From the NCBI GenBank assembly GCA_000466585.1, contig KE993508.1:332811-396810 (forward strand): a stretch of 64,000 nt of DNA, given 5' to 3'. Position 1 is the stretch's first letter. The number at the start of each line of letters is the position of its first letter. This document shows, piece by piece, positions 1 through 9,200 of the stretch. Position numbers and translations under genes: made by a program. Below the pieces are notes generated by a model. It worked only from the letters and a program-made list of their open reading frames with translations. It ran no database searches and had not been told where the DNA came from. The stretch comes from Clostridiales bacterium oral taxon 876 str. F0540 (lineage in GTDB: Bacteria > Bacillota > Clostridia > Clostridiales > Clostridiaceae).

Positions 1-516
1 GACGTGAAACTTAACTCTGCTGCTTTTTTCCTTTATAAGCTTACCTATGGAGTATATATCCTGCAGAGCCCCAATTTCATTGTTGACATGCATAATGCTT
101 ACTATTTGAGTATCTTTATCAATAGCCCTGTCCAGCTCACTCATATCTATCTTTCCATTGCCATCTACACTTAAATATGTAACTTTTACACCTAAGGTTT
201 CAAGTTCTTTGCACATATTCAGAACACTTGGGTGTTCAATTTTTGAAGTGATAACATGTGAGCCTTCTTTAACAAAGCCTCTTATTAAAAAATTATTACT
301 TTCACTTCCACCTGAGGTAAATACTATTTCATCTCTTGAGCAGTTTATACTTCTGGCTAATATTTCCCTGCTTTCATTCATCTTTGTTTCTGATATTAAT
401 CCAAGTCTATGAGCAGACGAAGGGTTACCATAGCAATTCTTCATCGTTTCTGCTATAACATTTATAACTTCATCATAAGGTTTCGTTGTAGCGCTATTAT
501 CAAAATAAATTTCCAT
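1..516 (-). CDS. Cysteine desulfurase, NifS/IscS family (partial, C-terminus off the window)
   Basis: Pyridoxal-phosphate enzyme that takes sulfur from cysteine for Fe-S cluster and tRNA thiolation pathways. The visible 172 codons begin MEIYFDNSATTKPYDEV, the standard NifS-type N-terminus, followed by GGSESNN (cofactor phosphate region) and the conserved SKIEHPSVLN histidine motif. The PLP lysine and the sulfur-carrying cysteine loop would lie beyond the left edge, so activity cannot be judged. The ATG at 514-516 lies 4 bases after the lgt stop codon, so it is probably co-transcribed with lgt. Family assignment is firm; which desulfurase subtype (IscS, NifS or a tRNA-thiolation partner) is not resolved. 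Confidence 0.93.
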   Translation of the reverse strand, partial: MEIYFDNSATTKPYDEVINVIAETMKNCYGNPSSAHRLGLISETKMNESREILARSINCSRDEIVFTSGGSESNNFLIRGFVKEGSHVITSKIEHPSVLNMCKELETLGVKVTYLSVDGNGKIDMSELDRAIDKDTQIVSIMHVNNEIGALQDIYSIGKLIKEKSSRVKFHV

Positions 517-520
517 AACA

Positions 521-1279
521 TCACTTCTTTCTATAGTATATAAAATATAGATATAAAATCCAAGCAACAATTCCTGAAAGACTAACAAGCTGAGCAACTC
601 TAATTGGTCCAAGCATAAGGCTATCGGTTCTTAAGCCTTCGATCACAAATCTTCCTAATGAATACAATCCTATATATGTAAAAAATACAACTCCCTTTTT
701 CTTTGTTCTTCTTATTAATTGAAGCAATACCACAAACACTACTATATTCCATAAAGATTCATATAAAAAGGTTGGATGATAATACGCTCCTTCAATATAC
801 ATGCCTTTTTGAATAAATTTAGGGAAATGGCTAATGAAATCAAATGATACTTGACCTCCGTGCGCTTCTTGGTTAAAAAAGTTTCCCCATCTTCCTATTG
901 CCTGCGCTAATATTAGTGATGGTGCTGCCGCATCTGCATAGCCAGAAAGATTCAGTTTCTTCTTTCTAGTATATAAGAAAGCTGCTATCAACGCAAAAAT
1001 TACTCCACCATGAATTGCTAATCCGCCCTGTCTTATATTTAATATTTCAGAAGGATTAGCAGAGTAATACGAAAGATTAAAAAGTACATAGTAAAAACGC
1101 GCCCCTACTATGGCAGCCGGAAGTGCAATTAGTATTATGTCCATCATCCTGTCATAACTTAATTGTTTTATCCTACAAGTATAATAAGTAAGAATTATAC
1201 CAATTATCATGCCGATAGATATTAATATACCATACCATCGTACATCAATTCCAAACAAATTAAATGCTATTGGATTCAT
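521..1279 (-). CDS. lgt: Prolipoprotein diacylglyceryl transferase
   Basis: Membrane enzyme that moves diacylglycerol from phosphatidylglycerol to the lipobox cysteine of prolipoproteins, the first step of lipoprotein maturation. It is 252 residues with about seven hydrophobic segments. The signature GRWGNFFNQE lies at residues 129-138 with HGG following, and the N-terminal RWYGILI and the C-terminal GLYSLGRFVIEGLR are typical. The ATG start has a GAGGCTC-type ribosome site. The stop codon is 4 bases from the start of the downstream cysteine desulfurase. A lipoprotein substrate is present in the same window (transglutaminase-like lipoprotein at 41-42 kb). Confidence 0.96.
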   Translation of the reverse strand: MNPIAFNLFGIDVRWYGILISIGMIIGIILTYYTCRIKQLSYDRMMDIILIALPAAIVGARFYYVLFNLSYYSANPSEILNIRQGGLAIHGGVIFALIAAFLYTRKKKLNLSGYADAAAPSLILAQAIGRWGNFFNQEAHGGQVSFDFISHFPKFIQKGMYIEGAYYHPTFLYESLWNIVVFVVLLQLIRRTKKKGVVFFTYIGLYSLGRFVIEGLRTDSLMLGPIRVAQLVSLSGIVAWILYLYFIYYRKK

Positions 1280-1364
1280 TTTGAGCCTCCTTAAAACTTT
1301 AATGCTATTTTTTATAATACCATAAAAACATAAAAAGTTTATACTAATATTATTTTGTTTCTAA

Positions 1365-1400
1365 AGAAAAAAATTAACCCTCAATTTAAACTTGAGAGTT
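1365..1400 (-). terminator. Rho-independent terminator of the PAP2 gene
   Basis: Read on the minus strand, arms AACTCTCAA and TTGAGGGTT (1376-1384 with 1392-1400) are followed by a T-rich run. The hairpin overlaps the stop codon of the PAP2 gene. Confidence 0.8.
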
Positions 1401-2039
1401 AAAGACCTTTTTATAAATAATTTGTGATAACCTGAAAATCAACTCTGCATAAATTATACCAAAAACTACATCCAAAAGTACATGCTGTTTAATAAATAAT
1501 GTAGATATTATTATTAGAACTGCTGTGCTGCAAACTACTAAACAATTCTTCCAATTTCTTGCTGAACACGCCATAATGCCTTTTACCATTAAATGGCTTG
1601 TTAAAACATGTATGCTTGGAAAACAATTATATGGTTGATCAGCGCTATATATTATCTGAACCATATAAGTAAGCAGCCCATTTCCTGCCAACTCTGGTCT
1701 TGGAACTGTGGTCTGGAAGAAATAAAAGGTTATAAAAGAAGATATAAGACCCATTCCATAACTGATCAACGTTTGAAAGTAGGTAATCTTATCTTTGAAA
1801 CACAAGTAGGCCATTGTAAAGAAGATAAAACCATACCAAGCTACATATGGAATAATAAATATTTTCACAAAAGGTATTGCATTATCTATAGAAGTTATCA
1901 AACTGTGAACTTCTCTTTTTGAATTATTTAAAGCAACATAAAATATATTCAAAGGCATAAGCCCAAGCATTGCACAGAACGCTAACATATTTTCTTTTAT
2001 CTTCTTAATATTGCTTTCCTTTTGCAGGACCTTTTCCAT
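1386..2039 (-). CDS. PAP2-superfamily membrane phosphatase
   Basis: Probable lipid phosphatase or phosphotransferase of the PAP2 superfamily, acting on a lipid phosphate at the membrane surface. The protein has about 217 residues and six hydrophobic segments. The three family motifs are recognisable: VPRPEL, then CFPSIHV (the PSxH motif with the proton-donor histidine), then KQHVLLDVVFG (histidine and aspartate of the third motif, in a slightly divergent form). The arrangement resembles inositol-phosphorylceramide-synthase-like PAP2 proteins. I chose the ATG at 2037-2039 because GGAGGAG lies six bases before it; an upstream in-frame ATG at 2054 overlaps that ribosome site. The natural substrate cannot be read from the sequence. 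Confidence 0.85.
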   Translation of the reverse strand: MEKVLQKESNIKKIKENMLAFCAMLGLMPLNIFYVALNNSKREVHSLITSIDNAIPFVKIFIIPYVAWYGFIFFTMAYLCFKDKITYFQTLISYGMGLISSFITFYFFQTTVPRPELAGNGLLTYMVQIIYSADQPYNCFPSIHVLTSHLMVKGIMACSARNWKNCLVVCSTAVLIIISTLFIKQHVLLDVVFGIIYAELIFRLSQIIYKKVFNSQV

Positions 2040-2380
2040 ATTATGCTCCTCCATTATAATAGAATACTTATATCTTTAACTATTATGTGAATTCTATTAT
2101 GTATTATTTATTGAATATCATATTAATGTTTACTTTATCTCCATATAATACTATTGCGACCTGGTACGATATACCAATTATAAATCTTTTTCACTAAAAA
2201 TCCTATACTTCTATTTATACAAAACTTTTAAAAAATTGTGCAAGTATATTAATTTTTTCTTAAATCGTATTTTTTTCCATGGCTTCCAAAATAAATTTAT
2301 ATATAATTATGTTAGGCTATTTAAATATTTTTTTAAAATGATACAATATTAATTGGTGAATTTGGGATAAGGGTGATTAA
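2040..2380. other. Divergent intergenic region, no gene seen
   Basis: This gap separates the minus-strand PAP2 gene from the plus-strand hydrolase and must hold both promoters. A TACAAT at 2342-2347 could be the -10 element of the hydrolase gene, but no convincing -35 accompanies it. I see no open reading frame with a ribosome site. Confidence 0.5.
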
Positions 2381-3379
2381 ATGAATATGCAAGTACAATT
2401 TACTTCCTTAAAAGATGTAAGAAGAACAAACAAAAACAAGAAACCAAAATTAATAATTTATTCTATAATTATAATATTATTAGCTGCAAATATAGGTGGA
2501 TTATATATTGGAAATACTTTTTATAAGAAAGCATTTAATATAGATACCAAAAAGGATATTGATCTTTATGATGCTAATAAAACAACTTTCAACGAAAGAC
2601 GATTTGTTAATCTTCCAAAAGAAGAGGTATCTATAGCTTCTAAAAACAATTATAAATTATATGGAACCTATATAAAAAATCAGAAAACTACCAAGGATAC
2701 TATTATACTTGTCCACGGTTTAGCCGGAAGCAGGTGGACCGTACTTAAATATGCTGACATGTATTTGGACAAAGGATATAATGTGCTAGTTTATGATTCT
2801 AAAAATCATGGTCACAGCGGTGGAGATAATGTTACTTACGGCTATGATGAACAGAATGATTTAGACAGCTGGGTAAGATGGATATATTTAAGAAATAAAG
2901 GCGGAGTTATCGGAGTACATGGAGAATCTATGGGGGCTTCTACAGCACTTTTACAAGCAAAATTGAACGAAGATAAGAAAAGAGTAAGTTTCTATATAGT
3001 TGACAGCCCTTATTCTGACTTAAAAGATCTATTTACTCTAAGAATAAAAGAAGATTACAATATAAAAAACAAATTAGTTGTTAATTTACTTTTGTTTTAT
3101 GCTGAGAAAGTAAATCAATTGAAAAATCATTTTAAATTTAGTGAAGCTTCTCCAAAATATGTTGTAAAAGATATAACTACACCTGTTCTATTTATACAAG
3201 GTGATCAAGATAATTTTATACCTAATAACTCTTGCAGTGATTTATATAAATTAAAAACCGGTACTAAGGAGCTTTTTATTGTTCCTAATGCCGCACATGT
3301 AAAATCTTATGAAACAAATCCTGAGGCTTATAAAGATAAAGTATATAATTTTATTGATAAAGTTATAAGTGTTAAATAA
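2381..3379 (+). CDS. Membrane-anchored alpha/beta hydrolase
   Basis: Serine hydrolase of the alpha/beta fold. The 332-residue protein has a basic N-terminus and a single membrane span at about residues 24-46, so the catalytic domain probably faces outside. The oxyanion-region motif VHGLAGSR is at 111-118, the nucleophile elbow GESMG has Ser183, the acid is in QGDQDNF (Asp275 or Asp277) and the base is His306 in NAAHVKSYE. GGGTGA lies four bases before the ATG; a second ATG two codons on is possible. The class resembles YqkD/BAAT-like peptidase-esterases; substrate unknown. Confidence 0.85.
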   Translation: MNMQVQFTSLKDVRRTNKNKKPKLIIYSIIIILLAANIGGLYIGNTFYKKAFNIDTKKDIDLYDANKTTFNERRFVNLPKEEVSIASKNNYKLYGTYIKNQKTTKDTIILVHGLAGSRWTVLKYADMYLDKGYNVLVYDSKNHGHSGGDNVTYGYDEQNDLDSWVRWIYLRNKGGVIGVHGESMGASTALLQAKLNEDKKRVSFYIVDSPYSDLKDLFTLRIKEDYNIKNKLVVNLLLFYAEKVNQLKNHFKFSEASPKYVVKDITTPVLFIQGDQDNFIPNNSCSDLYKLKTGTKELFIVPNAAHVKSYETNPEAYKDKVYNFIDKVISVK

Positions 3380-3412
3380 AAACTCGGCTTACAAATAAGC
3401 CGAGTTTTTATT
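3380..3412. terminator. Bidirectional terminator
   Basis: A perfect 13-bp stem (AAAACTCGGCTTA with TAAGCCGAGTTTT) with a four-base loop and a T-run, placed between converging genes. It can serve the hydrolase and the opposite-strand TerC gene. Confidence 0.9.
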
Positions 3413-3440
3413 TATATTATGTACCTGAATTCACATGATC

Positions 3441-4280
3441 TTACGCCTTTTTATATTGTTTTTGCGGAAACAGCACTGATGCTATTACACTTAATATTAA
3501 TATCGCTAATATTATAAGAAGTGAGGCTAAAATAGGTATTTCAATATTAAAAAATAAAATTAGTAGCTTTACCCCTGTAAAAGTAAGCACTAAAGCTACT
3601 CCATACTTTACATAGCAAAAGGCGCTGTGAAGCTTCTGTAGAACAAAATAAAGACTTCTAAGCCCCAAAATGGCAAATATATTTGAAGTATAAACAATGA
3701 ATGGATTTGTAGTTATTGAAAATATAGCTGGTATCGAATCAATAGCAAATAATATATCTGATGTTTCTATAAGAAAAATAATTGCAAATAGTGGCGTTGC
3801 GTATAATACATTATTTATTCTTACAAAAAACTTCTCCCCATGTATACTGTTAGTTGTTGGTATTATCTTATCTAATATACTTATCAGTCTACTACCATTA
3901 TATGTATTTTCATTATCTTCTTTAAACATCATTTTAATACCGCTTACTAAAAGTATTGCTCCGAAAATGTATAATATCCAGTGAAATTTATTGACAATAG
4001 ATACACCAAGTGTAATAAAAATAAATCTAAGTATTACAGCACCTATAATTCCGTAGTTTAGAACTCTTCTTTGATAAATTGCTGGTACCCTGTAAGCTTC
4101 AAATATCATAAGAAACAAAAACAAGTTGTCCACACTAAGACTAAGTTCAATTACATAACCACCCAAAAATTTCAATGCGTTATCTTGTCCTAAAAATACA
4201 TAAATACCTATGTTGAATAATACTGCCAACAGCATCCAAAACAATACCCAAAACACTGCATTTTTTGTTTTCAAAACCAT
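3441..4280 (-). CDS. TerC/Alx-family integral membrane protein, probable manganese exporter
   Basis: TerC-family membrane protein of about 279 residues with eight or nine hydrophobic segments. The family signature of an acidic residue in SLSVDNLFLFLMIF and the later ETSDILFAIDSIPAI motif are present; these intramembrane acidic residues bind metal in the Alx/MntP-like relatives. AAAGGAGAG lies just before the ATG at 4278-4280, so the upstream in-frame ATG at 4340 is rejected. The gene sits directly behind a yybP-ykoY riboswitch (4349-4472), which supports a role in manganese export or manganese supply to secreted enzymes. Family certain, transported ion inferred from the riboswitch. Confidence 0.92.
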   Translation of the reverse strand: MVLKTKNAVFWVLFWMLLAVLFNIGIYVFLGQDNALKFLGGYVIELSLSVDNLFLFLMIFEAYRVPAIYQRRVLNYGIIGAVILRFIFITLGVSIVNKFHWILYIFGAILLVSGIKMMFKEDNENTYNGSRLISILDKIIPTTNSIHGEKFFVRINNVLYATPLFAIIFLIETSDILFAIDSIPAIFSITTNPFIVYTSNIFAILGLRSLYFVLQKLHSAFCYVKYGVALVLTFTGVKLLILFFNIEIPILASLLIILAILILSVIASVLFPQKQYKKA

Positions 4281-4348
4281 CTCTCCTTTTGATATAATTT
4301 TTAAAGTCTCTAACCCTATATTATTATGATTTATAATCAAAAAATAAA

Positions 4349-4390
4349 ACTCTGCATAAATACAATAAAAATGTATCTATGCAGAGTCTT
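4349..4390 (-). terminator. Riboswitch expression-platform terminator
   Basis: Minus-strand arms ACTCTGCATA (4387-4378) and TATGCAGAGT (4358-4349) form a long hairpin with an inner GATAC/GTATT extension, followed by TTTATTTTTT. The 5' arm reuses bases that close the aptamer, so metal binding should prevent hairpin formation and let transcription continue. Confidence 0.88.
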
Positions 4391-4472
4391 GCTACTTTAT
4401 AAACAAAACCGGGTTTTTGACCGTATTGACGATTTTGTTTCCTGTATAACAGGAAGCTACTCCCTCGTGCAA
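4378..4472 (-). promoter_or_regulatory. yybP-ykoY manganese riboswitch aptamer
   Basis: Read on the minus strand the element contains GAGGGAGTAGC, a short hairpin (TTCCTG with CAGGAA), then AACAAAATCGTCAATACGG, the partner CCGGTTTTGTT, and finally AGTAGCAAGACTCTGC. These match the two conserved loop segments of the yybP-ykoY class (GGGAGTAGC, CGTCAAT-CGG...CCGG, GCAAGAC) in order and spacing. The class binds Mn(II) and switches on manganese efflux genes. It is followed by an overlapping terminator and then a TerC gene, a typical genetic context. Confidence 0.93.
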
Positions 4473-4476
4473 TTTT

Positions 4477-4505
4477 ATTATAAGATAACAGTTTATAAAA
4501 TACAA
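4477..4505 (-). promoter_or_regulatory. Sigma-A type promoter of the riboswitch-terC unit
   Basis: TTGTAT (4505-4500), a 17-base spacer, and TATAAT (4482-4477) on the minus strand. Transcription would start a few bases before the aptamer. Confidence 0.8.
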
Positions 4506-4534
4506 TAAAAAAATATTATTTAAATATAGTTTGT

Positions 4535-4774
4535 TTACTTGCTGAAAAGTTTTATATTGATGCTTATAAGAGAGTTATTTACTTTCACTTGACTCTTATT
4601 CTTATTTTTAGCTTTCTTTTCATCTAAATCCAAATCCTTTATTATATCATCTAATCCCGAATTTTCATCTACTGCATTTTCGGCAGTAGAGTTATTTTTT
4701 ACTTTTAGCTTCATTAAAGTGGATACTGCACATAAACCAAGAACACTTGCTAATACTATAGCATTTTTTCTCAT
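4535..4774 (-). CDS. Small hypothetical protein with one N-terminal hydrophobic segment
   Basis: I do not recognise this 79-residue protein. Residues 4-21 are hydrophobic (a signal anchor or uncleaved signal), and the rest is charged and low complexity, with an Asp/Glu/Lys-rich centre (DDIIKDLDLDEKK). The ATG has a strong GGAGG ribosome site eight bases upstream, which supports real translation. It lies between the SDR gene and the riboswitch promoter on the same strand. Confidence 0.65.
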   Translation of the reverse strand: MRKNAIVLASVLGLCAVSTLMKLKVKNNSTAENAVDENSGLDDIIKDLDLDEKKAKNKNKSQVKVNNSLISINIKLFSK

Positions 4775-4846
4775 TAATATTACCTCCTTACTTAATATGT
4801 AATATATTTATGCTGTTATAGATAATTTAATGAGTTGTGCTTTCAG

Positions 4847-5716
4847 TTATGCGTTTATTATCTCTCCACCATTTACATGTATTGTCTCTCCGGTTATATA
4901 GGTAGATGCATCTGAAGCTAAAAACACATAGGCTGGAGCAAGCTCAACTGGCTGACCTGGCCTCTTAAGATTTGTATTACTGCCAAACTTTGCAACCTCA
5001 CTCTCATTAAAGGATGCCGGTATTAGAGGTGTCCAGATTGGCCCTGGAGCAACTGCGTTAACTCTTATATTGCGCTTGGATAAAGAAATAGACAGTGAAC
5101 GAGTAAAAGTTGTTATAGCACCTTTTGTAGAAGAATAGTCAATTAGTGTTTCATGACCTTTATAAGCAGTTACTGATGATGTATTTATGATTATGCTGCC
5201 ATCCTTCATATGAGGAAGGCATGCTTTTACCATGTAAAACATTGAAAATATATTTGTTTTAAAAGTTCTCTCAAGCTGCTCTTGTGTAATATCTTCTATG
5301 CTGTTTTGAGGATGCTGCTCTGCTGCATTATTAACTAAAATATCAATTTTGCCGAAGGCATCAATAGCCTTTTTCACGGAATCAAAACAATTCTTTTCAT
5401 CTCCTATGTCACATGCAATTGTTATACATTTTCGCCCTTTAGCTTCAATAATTTTTTTAGTTTCTTCTGCATCCTCATGTTCATCTAAGTAGATTATTAC
5501 AATATCAGCTCCTTCTGAGGCATAGGCTACTGCAACAGCCCTCCCAATACCGCTGTCTCCACCAGTTATAATTGCTGTTCTTCCAAGCAGCTTATTTGAA
5601 GCTTTATAATCGGAATCCTCAAATATAGGTCTTGGATCCATTATTTTTTCTATGCCCGGCTGTTTATTCTGTGCTTGCGGTTGTAATTTTTTAGGAAACT
5701 CCTTTGATGCATCCAT
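4847..5716 (-). CDS. Short-chain dehydrogenase/reductase (YhdF/YhxC-like)
   Basis: NAD(P)-dependent oxidoreductase of the classical SDR family, 289 residues. The N-terminal extension ending MDPRPIF is typical of the stress-related YhdF/YhxC (glucose/ribitol dehydrogenase-like) group. The Rossmann motif TGGDSGIGRAVA, the NNAAEQ motif, the catalytic Ser/Tyr/Lys (INTSSVTAY, then YSSTKGA) and the C-terminal GETIHVNGG are all present. AAAGGAG lies before the ATG. The substrate is unknown; in bacilli such genes belong to general stress and spore regulons. Confidence 0.9.
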   Translation of the reverse strand: MDASKEFPKKLQPQAQNKQPGIEKIMDPRPIFEDSDYKASNKLLGRTAIITGGDSGIGRAVAVAYASEGADIVIIYLDEHEDAEETKKIIEAKGRKCITIACDIGDEKNCFDSVKKAIDAFGKIDILVNNAAEQHPQNSIEDITQEQLERTFKTNIFSMFYMVKACLPHMKDGSIIINTSSVTAYKGHETLIDYSSTKGAITTFTRSLSISLSKRNIRVNAVAPGPIWTPLIPASFNESEVAKFGSNTNLKRPGQPVELAPAYVFLASDASTYITGETIHVNGGEIINA

Positions 5717-6006
5717 TTAAAATATCTCCTTTCATTATTTTCATTAAAATTATCAAGTATCCATACAATTTAAAAGATCTATTACATCTATAGAGATGCA
5801 AAAATTTCAAATATTAGATTTCTTATGACACTATTAATATAAAAACTTAATTGCATTGTATATAGTATCTATTTTTAAAATTTTATTATTCAATTAAATA
5901 ACCCTTATACTTTTATCTGCATTGAAGATAATAAATAGTGAAGAAAATATGTTAAGACATGACACTATATTTGTTGTGTTTATTAATAAAAATAGGAGGG
6001 ATTATT

Positions 6007-6174
6007 GTGAAAGAATATCATTATAAAGAAAAGTTTATGGCTATGCCAATTGAAAATCATGAAACAGCTGCATGGGCTAATATCGAAAAAACAAAACCTC
6101 TATCAAACGTTAATATCCCGGATGAATGGATGATTGCAAATGCCAAAGAATACGTAGACGAAAATGAAAAATAA
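6007..6174 (+). CDS. DUF3787-type small spore-associated protein
   Basis: A 55-residue protein with the features I associate with the DUF3787 family of clostridial spore proteins: ENHETAAWANIEKTKPLSNVNIP in the middle and AKEYVDENEK at the end (quoted piecewise). The GTG at 6007 is chosen because AGGAGGG lies about seven bases upstream; an in-frame ATG at 5959 has no ribosome site and would add a hydrophobic stretch. A terminator follows directly. Function is unknown beyond spore association in relatives. Confidence 0.75.
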   Translation: MKEYHYKEKFMAMPIENHETAAWANIEKTKPLSNVNIPDEWMIANAKEYVDENEK

Positions 6175-6176
6175 AA

Positions 6177-6205
6177 AAATCCCCGAGCAAATCGGGGATT
6201 TTTAT
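6177..6205. terminator. Bidirectional terminator
   Basis: AAATCCCCGA and TCGGGGATTT flank a five-base loop with T-runs on both sides, between the DUF3787 gene and the converging PFOR gene. Confidence 0.9.
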
Positions 6206-6206
6206 T

Positions 6207-9200
6207 TTAATACTGCATATCAGCTAATCTCTTATAGTTCATATATCTCTCTTTTGCATTCTTTTCAGAAATACCAAACAATTCATCAGCTCTTTCAGGG
6301 AAGGTGTTCATCAAGGATGAGAATCTTATTTCTCCTTCTAAGAATTCTCTGTAAGAACTAATTGGTTCTTTCGAGTCCAATGTAAATGGATTCTTTCCTT
6401 CATCCTTAAGCAATGGATTATACCTGTATAAATGCCAGTAACCTGCATCTACAGCCTTCCTTTCTTCTTTGATTGAACTTCCCATGCCGACCTTAATACC
6501 ATGGCTTATACATGGAGCATATGCAATTATGAGTGATGGTCCCGGATATCTTTCTGCTTCAACTATTGTCTTAATAGCATGATTCATATTGGCACCCATA
6601 GCTATTTGAGCAACATATACGTAACCATAGCTCATTGCCATCATTCCAAGGTCCTTCTTTCTGGTATTCTTACCTGCTGCCGCAAATTTTGCAACTGCTG
6701 CAGCTTGTGAGGACTTAGAAGCCTGACCTCCGGTATTTGAATATATCTCAGTATCCATAACAAATATATTAACATCTTCACCTGAAGCAAGTACATGGTC
6801 AAGTCCACCATAACCTATATCATAAGCCCAACCATCTCCGCCTATCATCCAGAATGATCTCTTTGTCAGGTAATCCTTCTTTTCAAGTATTTCCTTACAA
6901 ATTTTATGATTTGAATACCTTTCATCGCTTATTACATCGATAACTTTATCGGAAGCAAATCTTGATCCTTGACCATCATGAATATTGTCAAGCCAGTTTC
7001 TGAATACATCTCTAACCTCATCCGGAAGGTCAGATGATAAGCCTTCTTCCATAAGATTTCTTAATCTATTTCTTATTTGGCTGGCACCTAAATACATTCC
7101 ATAGCCAAATTCAGCATTATCTTCAAATAATGAATTTGCCCAAGATGGACCTTTACCTTCATGGTTAGTTGTATATGGTATAGATGGTGCACTTGCTCCC
7201 CAAATTGATGAACAACCTGTAGCGTTTGCTATCATCATTCTTTCCCCAAATAATTGAGTCAAAAGTCTTATATATGGAGTTTCCCCGCAACCTGGACAAG
7301 CACCGTTAAATTCAAGCAGAGGTCTCTCAAACTGGCTTCCCTTTAGAGTAGTTTTATCCATTACATTTTGCTTTGGCTTTAAGCTCATTGCAAATTCCCA
7401 GTTTTCTGCCTGTTCAAGTATCTGTTCTTCAAGAGGCTTCATAATAAGTGCTTTTCCTGGTGCAGGACATACATCTGCACAATTTCCGCAGCCAGTACAA
7501 TCAAGAGGTGTAACCTGAATTCTATAGCCAAAGCTTTCAAGTCCCTTTCCGGCTGCCTTCTTAACCATGAATTTTTCCGGCGCTCTCTTCTGTTCTTCTT
7601 CATCAACAAGGAACTGTCGTATAGTCGCATGTGGGCACACGAAAGCACATTGTCCGCATTGTATGCATTTATCAATCTGCCATTCAGGAACATTTATCGC
7701 TATACCGCGCTTTTCATAAGAAGCTGTTCCAAGCGGGAAAGTGCCATCTTCCATACCAACAAAAGCACTTGTCGGAAGCTCGTCACCTTCGTGTCTTTCC
7801 ATTGGTCTTGCAATATCTTTAATAAAGTCTGGCTCATTCTTTATGCTGCCTGGCTCATCCTTTGCATCTGCCCATTGTGCTGGAATTTCCACTTTTCTAA
7901 CTGCTTCAAGCCCTCTGTCAACAGCTGCATGGTTCATCTGAACTATCTTCTCGCCTTTTCTTCCATAGGTTTTAGTGATAGATTCCTTTAAATAGTTAAC
8001 TGCATCTTCGATAGGAATAACATTTGCAAGTTTGAAAAATGCTGTTTGCATTATCATATTTATTCTGTTGCCAAGACCAATTTCTTTTGCAATTGAGACC
8101 GCATCAACTATGTAGAAATTTATCTGGTTTTTTGCCAAATATCTCTTCATATTGGCCGGAAGCTTTGTTTCAAGTTCTGTAGGATCCCATGGACAGTTCA
8201 ATACGAAGGTGCCATTTTGTCTTAATCCCTTTAAAACATCGATATTATATATGAACGATCTATTGTGACAAGCAATATAATCTGCATTGAATACCAAATA
8301 TGGTGATCTTATAGGACTTCTACCAAATCTTAAGTGAGATACTGTGCTTCCTCCTGACTTCTTACTGTCATATGAGAAGTAAGCCTGGGCATATAAATTT
8401 GTGTTGTCTCCTATTATCTTTATAGCACTCTTGTTAGCTCCAACAGTTCCATCAGAACCAAGTCCCCAGAACTTGCAGCTAATTGTTCCTTCTGGAACTG
8501 TATTTATTGCTTCATCTTCAGGAAGTGATGTATTTGATACATCGTCAACTATACCTATGGTAAATCTATCCTTAGGCTGTTCCTGCATTAAGTTCTTAAA
8601 TACTGCAAGTATTTGTGAAGGCCTCGTATCTTTTGAGCCTAAGCCGTATCTTCCCCCAACTACAAGCGGACTATTGTCTCTGTTATAGAATAGTTTTGTT
8701 ACATCAAGGTATAAAGGTTCTCCAAGTGAACCAGGTTCCTTTGTTCTGTCAAGCACTGCTATTTTTTTAACACTCTTGGGAAGAACATCAAAGAAATACT
8801 TTTCAGAGAAAGGTCTATATAAATGAACCTTTATCATACCTACCTTTTCTCCCTTGCCTCTTAAGTAGTCTATAACTTCACTTGCTGTATCGCATACTGA
8901 GCCCATAGCTATTATTATTCTTTCAGCCTCTGGATCTCCGTAATAGTCAAAAGGATGATATTCTCTTCCAGTAATATTCTTTAATTCCTTCATATAGTTT
9001 TCTACTGTGTCAGGAACAGCAAGGAAGAATGGATTAGCAACTTCTCTTCCTTGAAAATATATATCAGGATTTTGTGCTGTGCCTCTAACAACTGGATGGT
9101 TAGGACTTAAAGCTCTGTCTCTGAAGGCTTTGATAGCATCGTAATCCACCATTTTAGCTAAGTCTTCATAATCTATAACTTCGATTTTTTGAATTTCATG

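Noticed and set aside
4281..4340. Longer TerC start at 4340
   Set aside because: AAAGGAGAG lies just before the inner ATG at 4280, so the extra 20 codons would cover the ribosome site and the region just after the riboswitch terminator.
7439..7991. Several open frames on both strands inside the PFOR gene
   Set aside because: They lie wholly within the PFOR coding region, have no ribosome sites, and their translations look unlike proteins.
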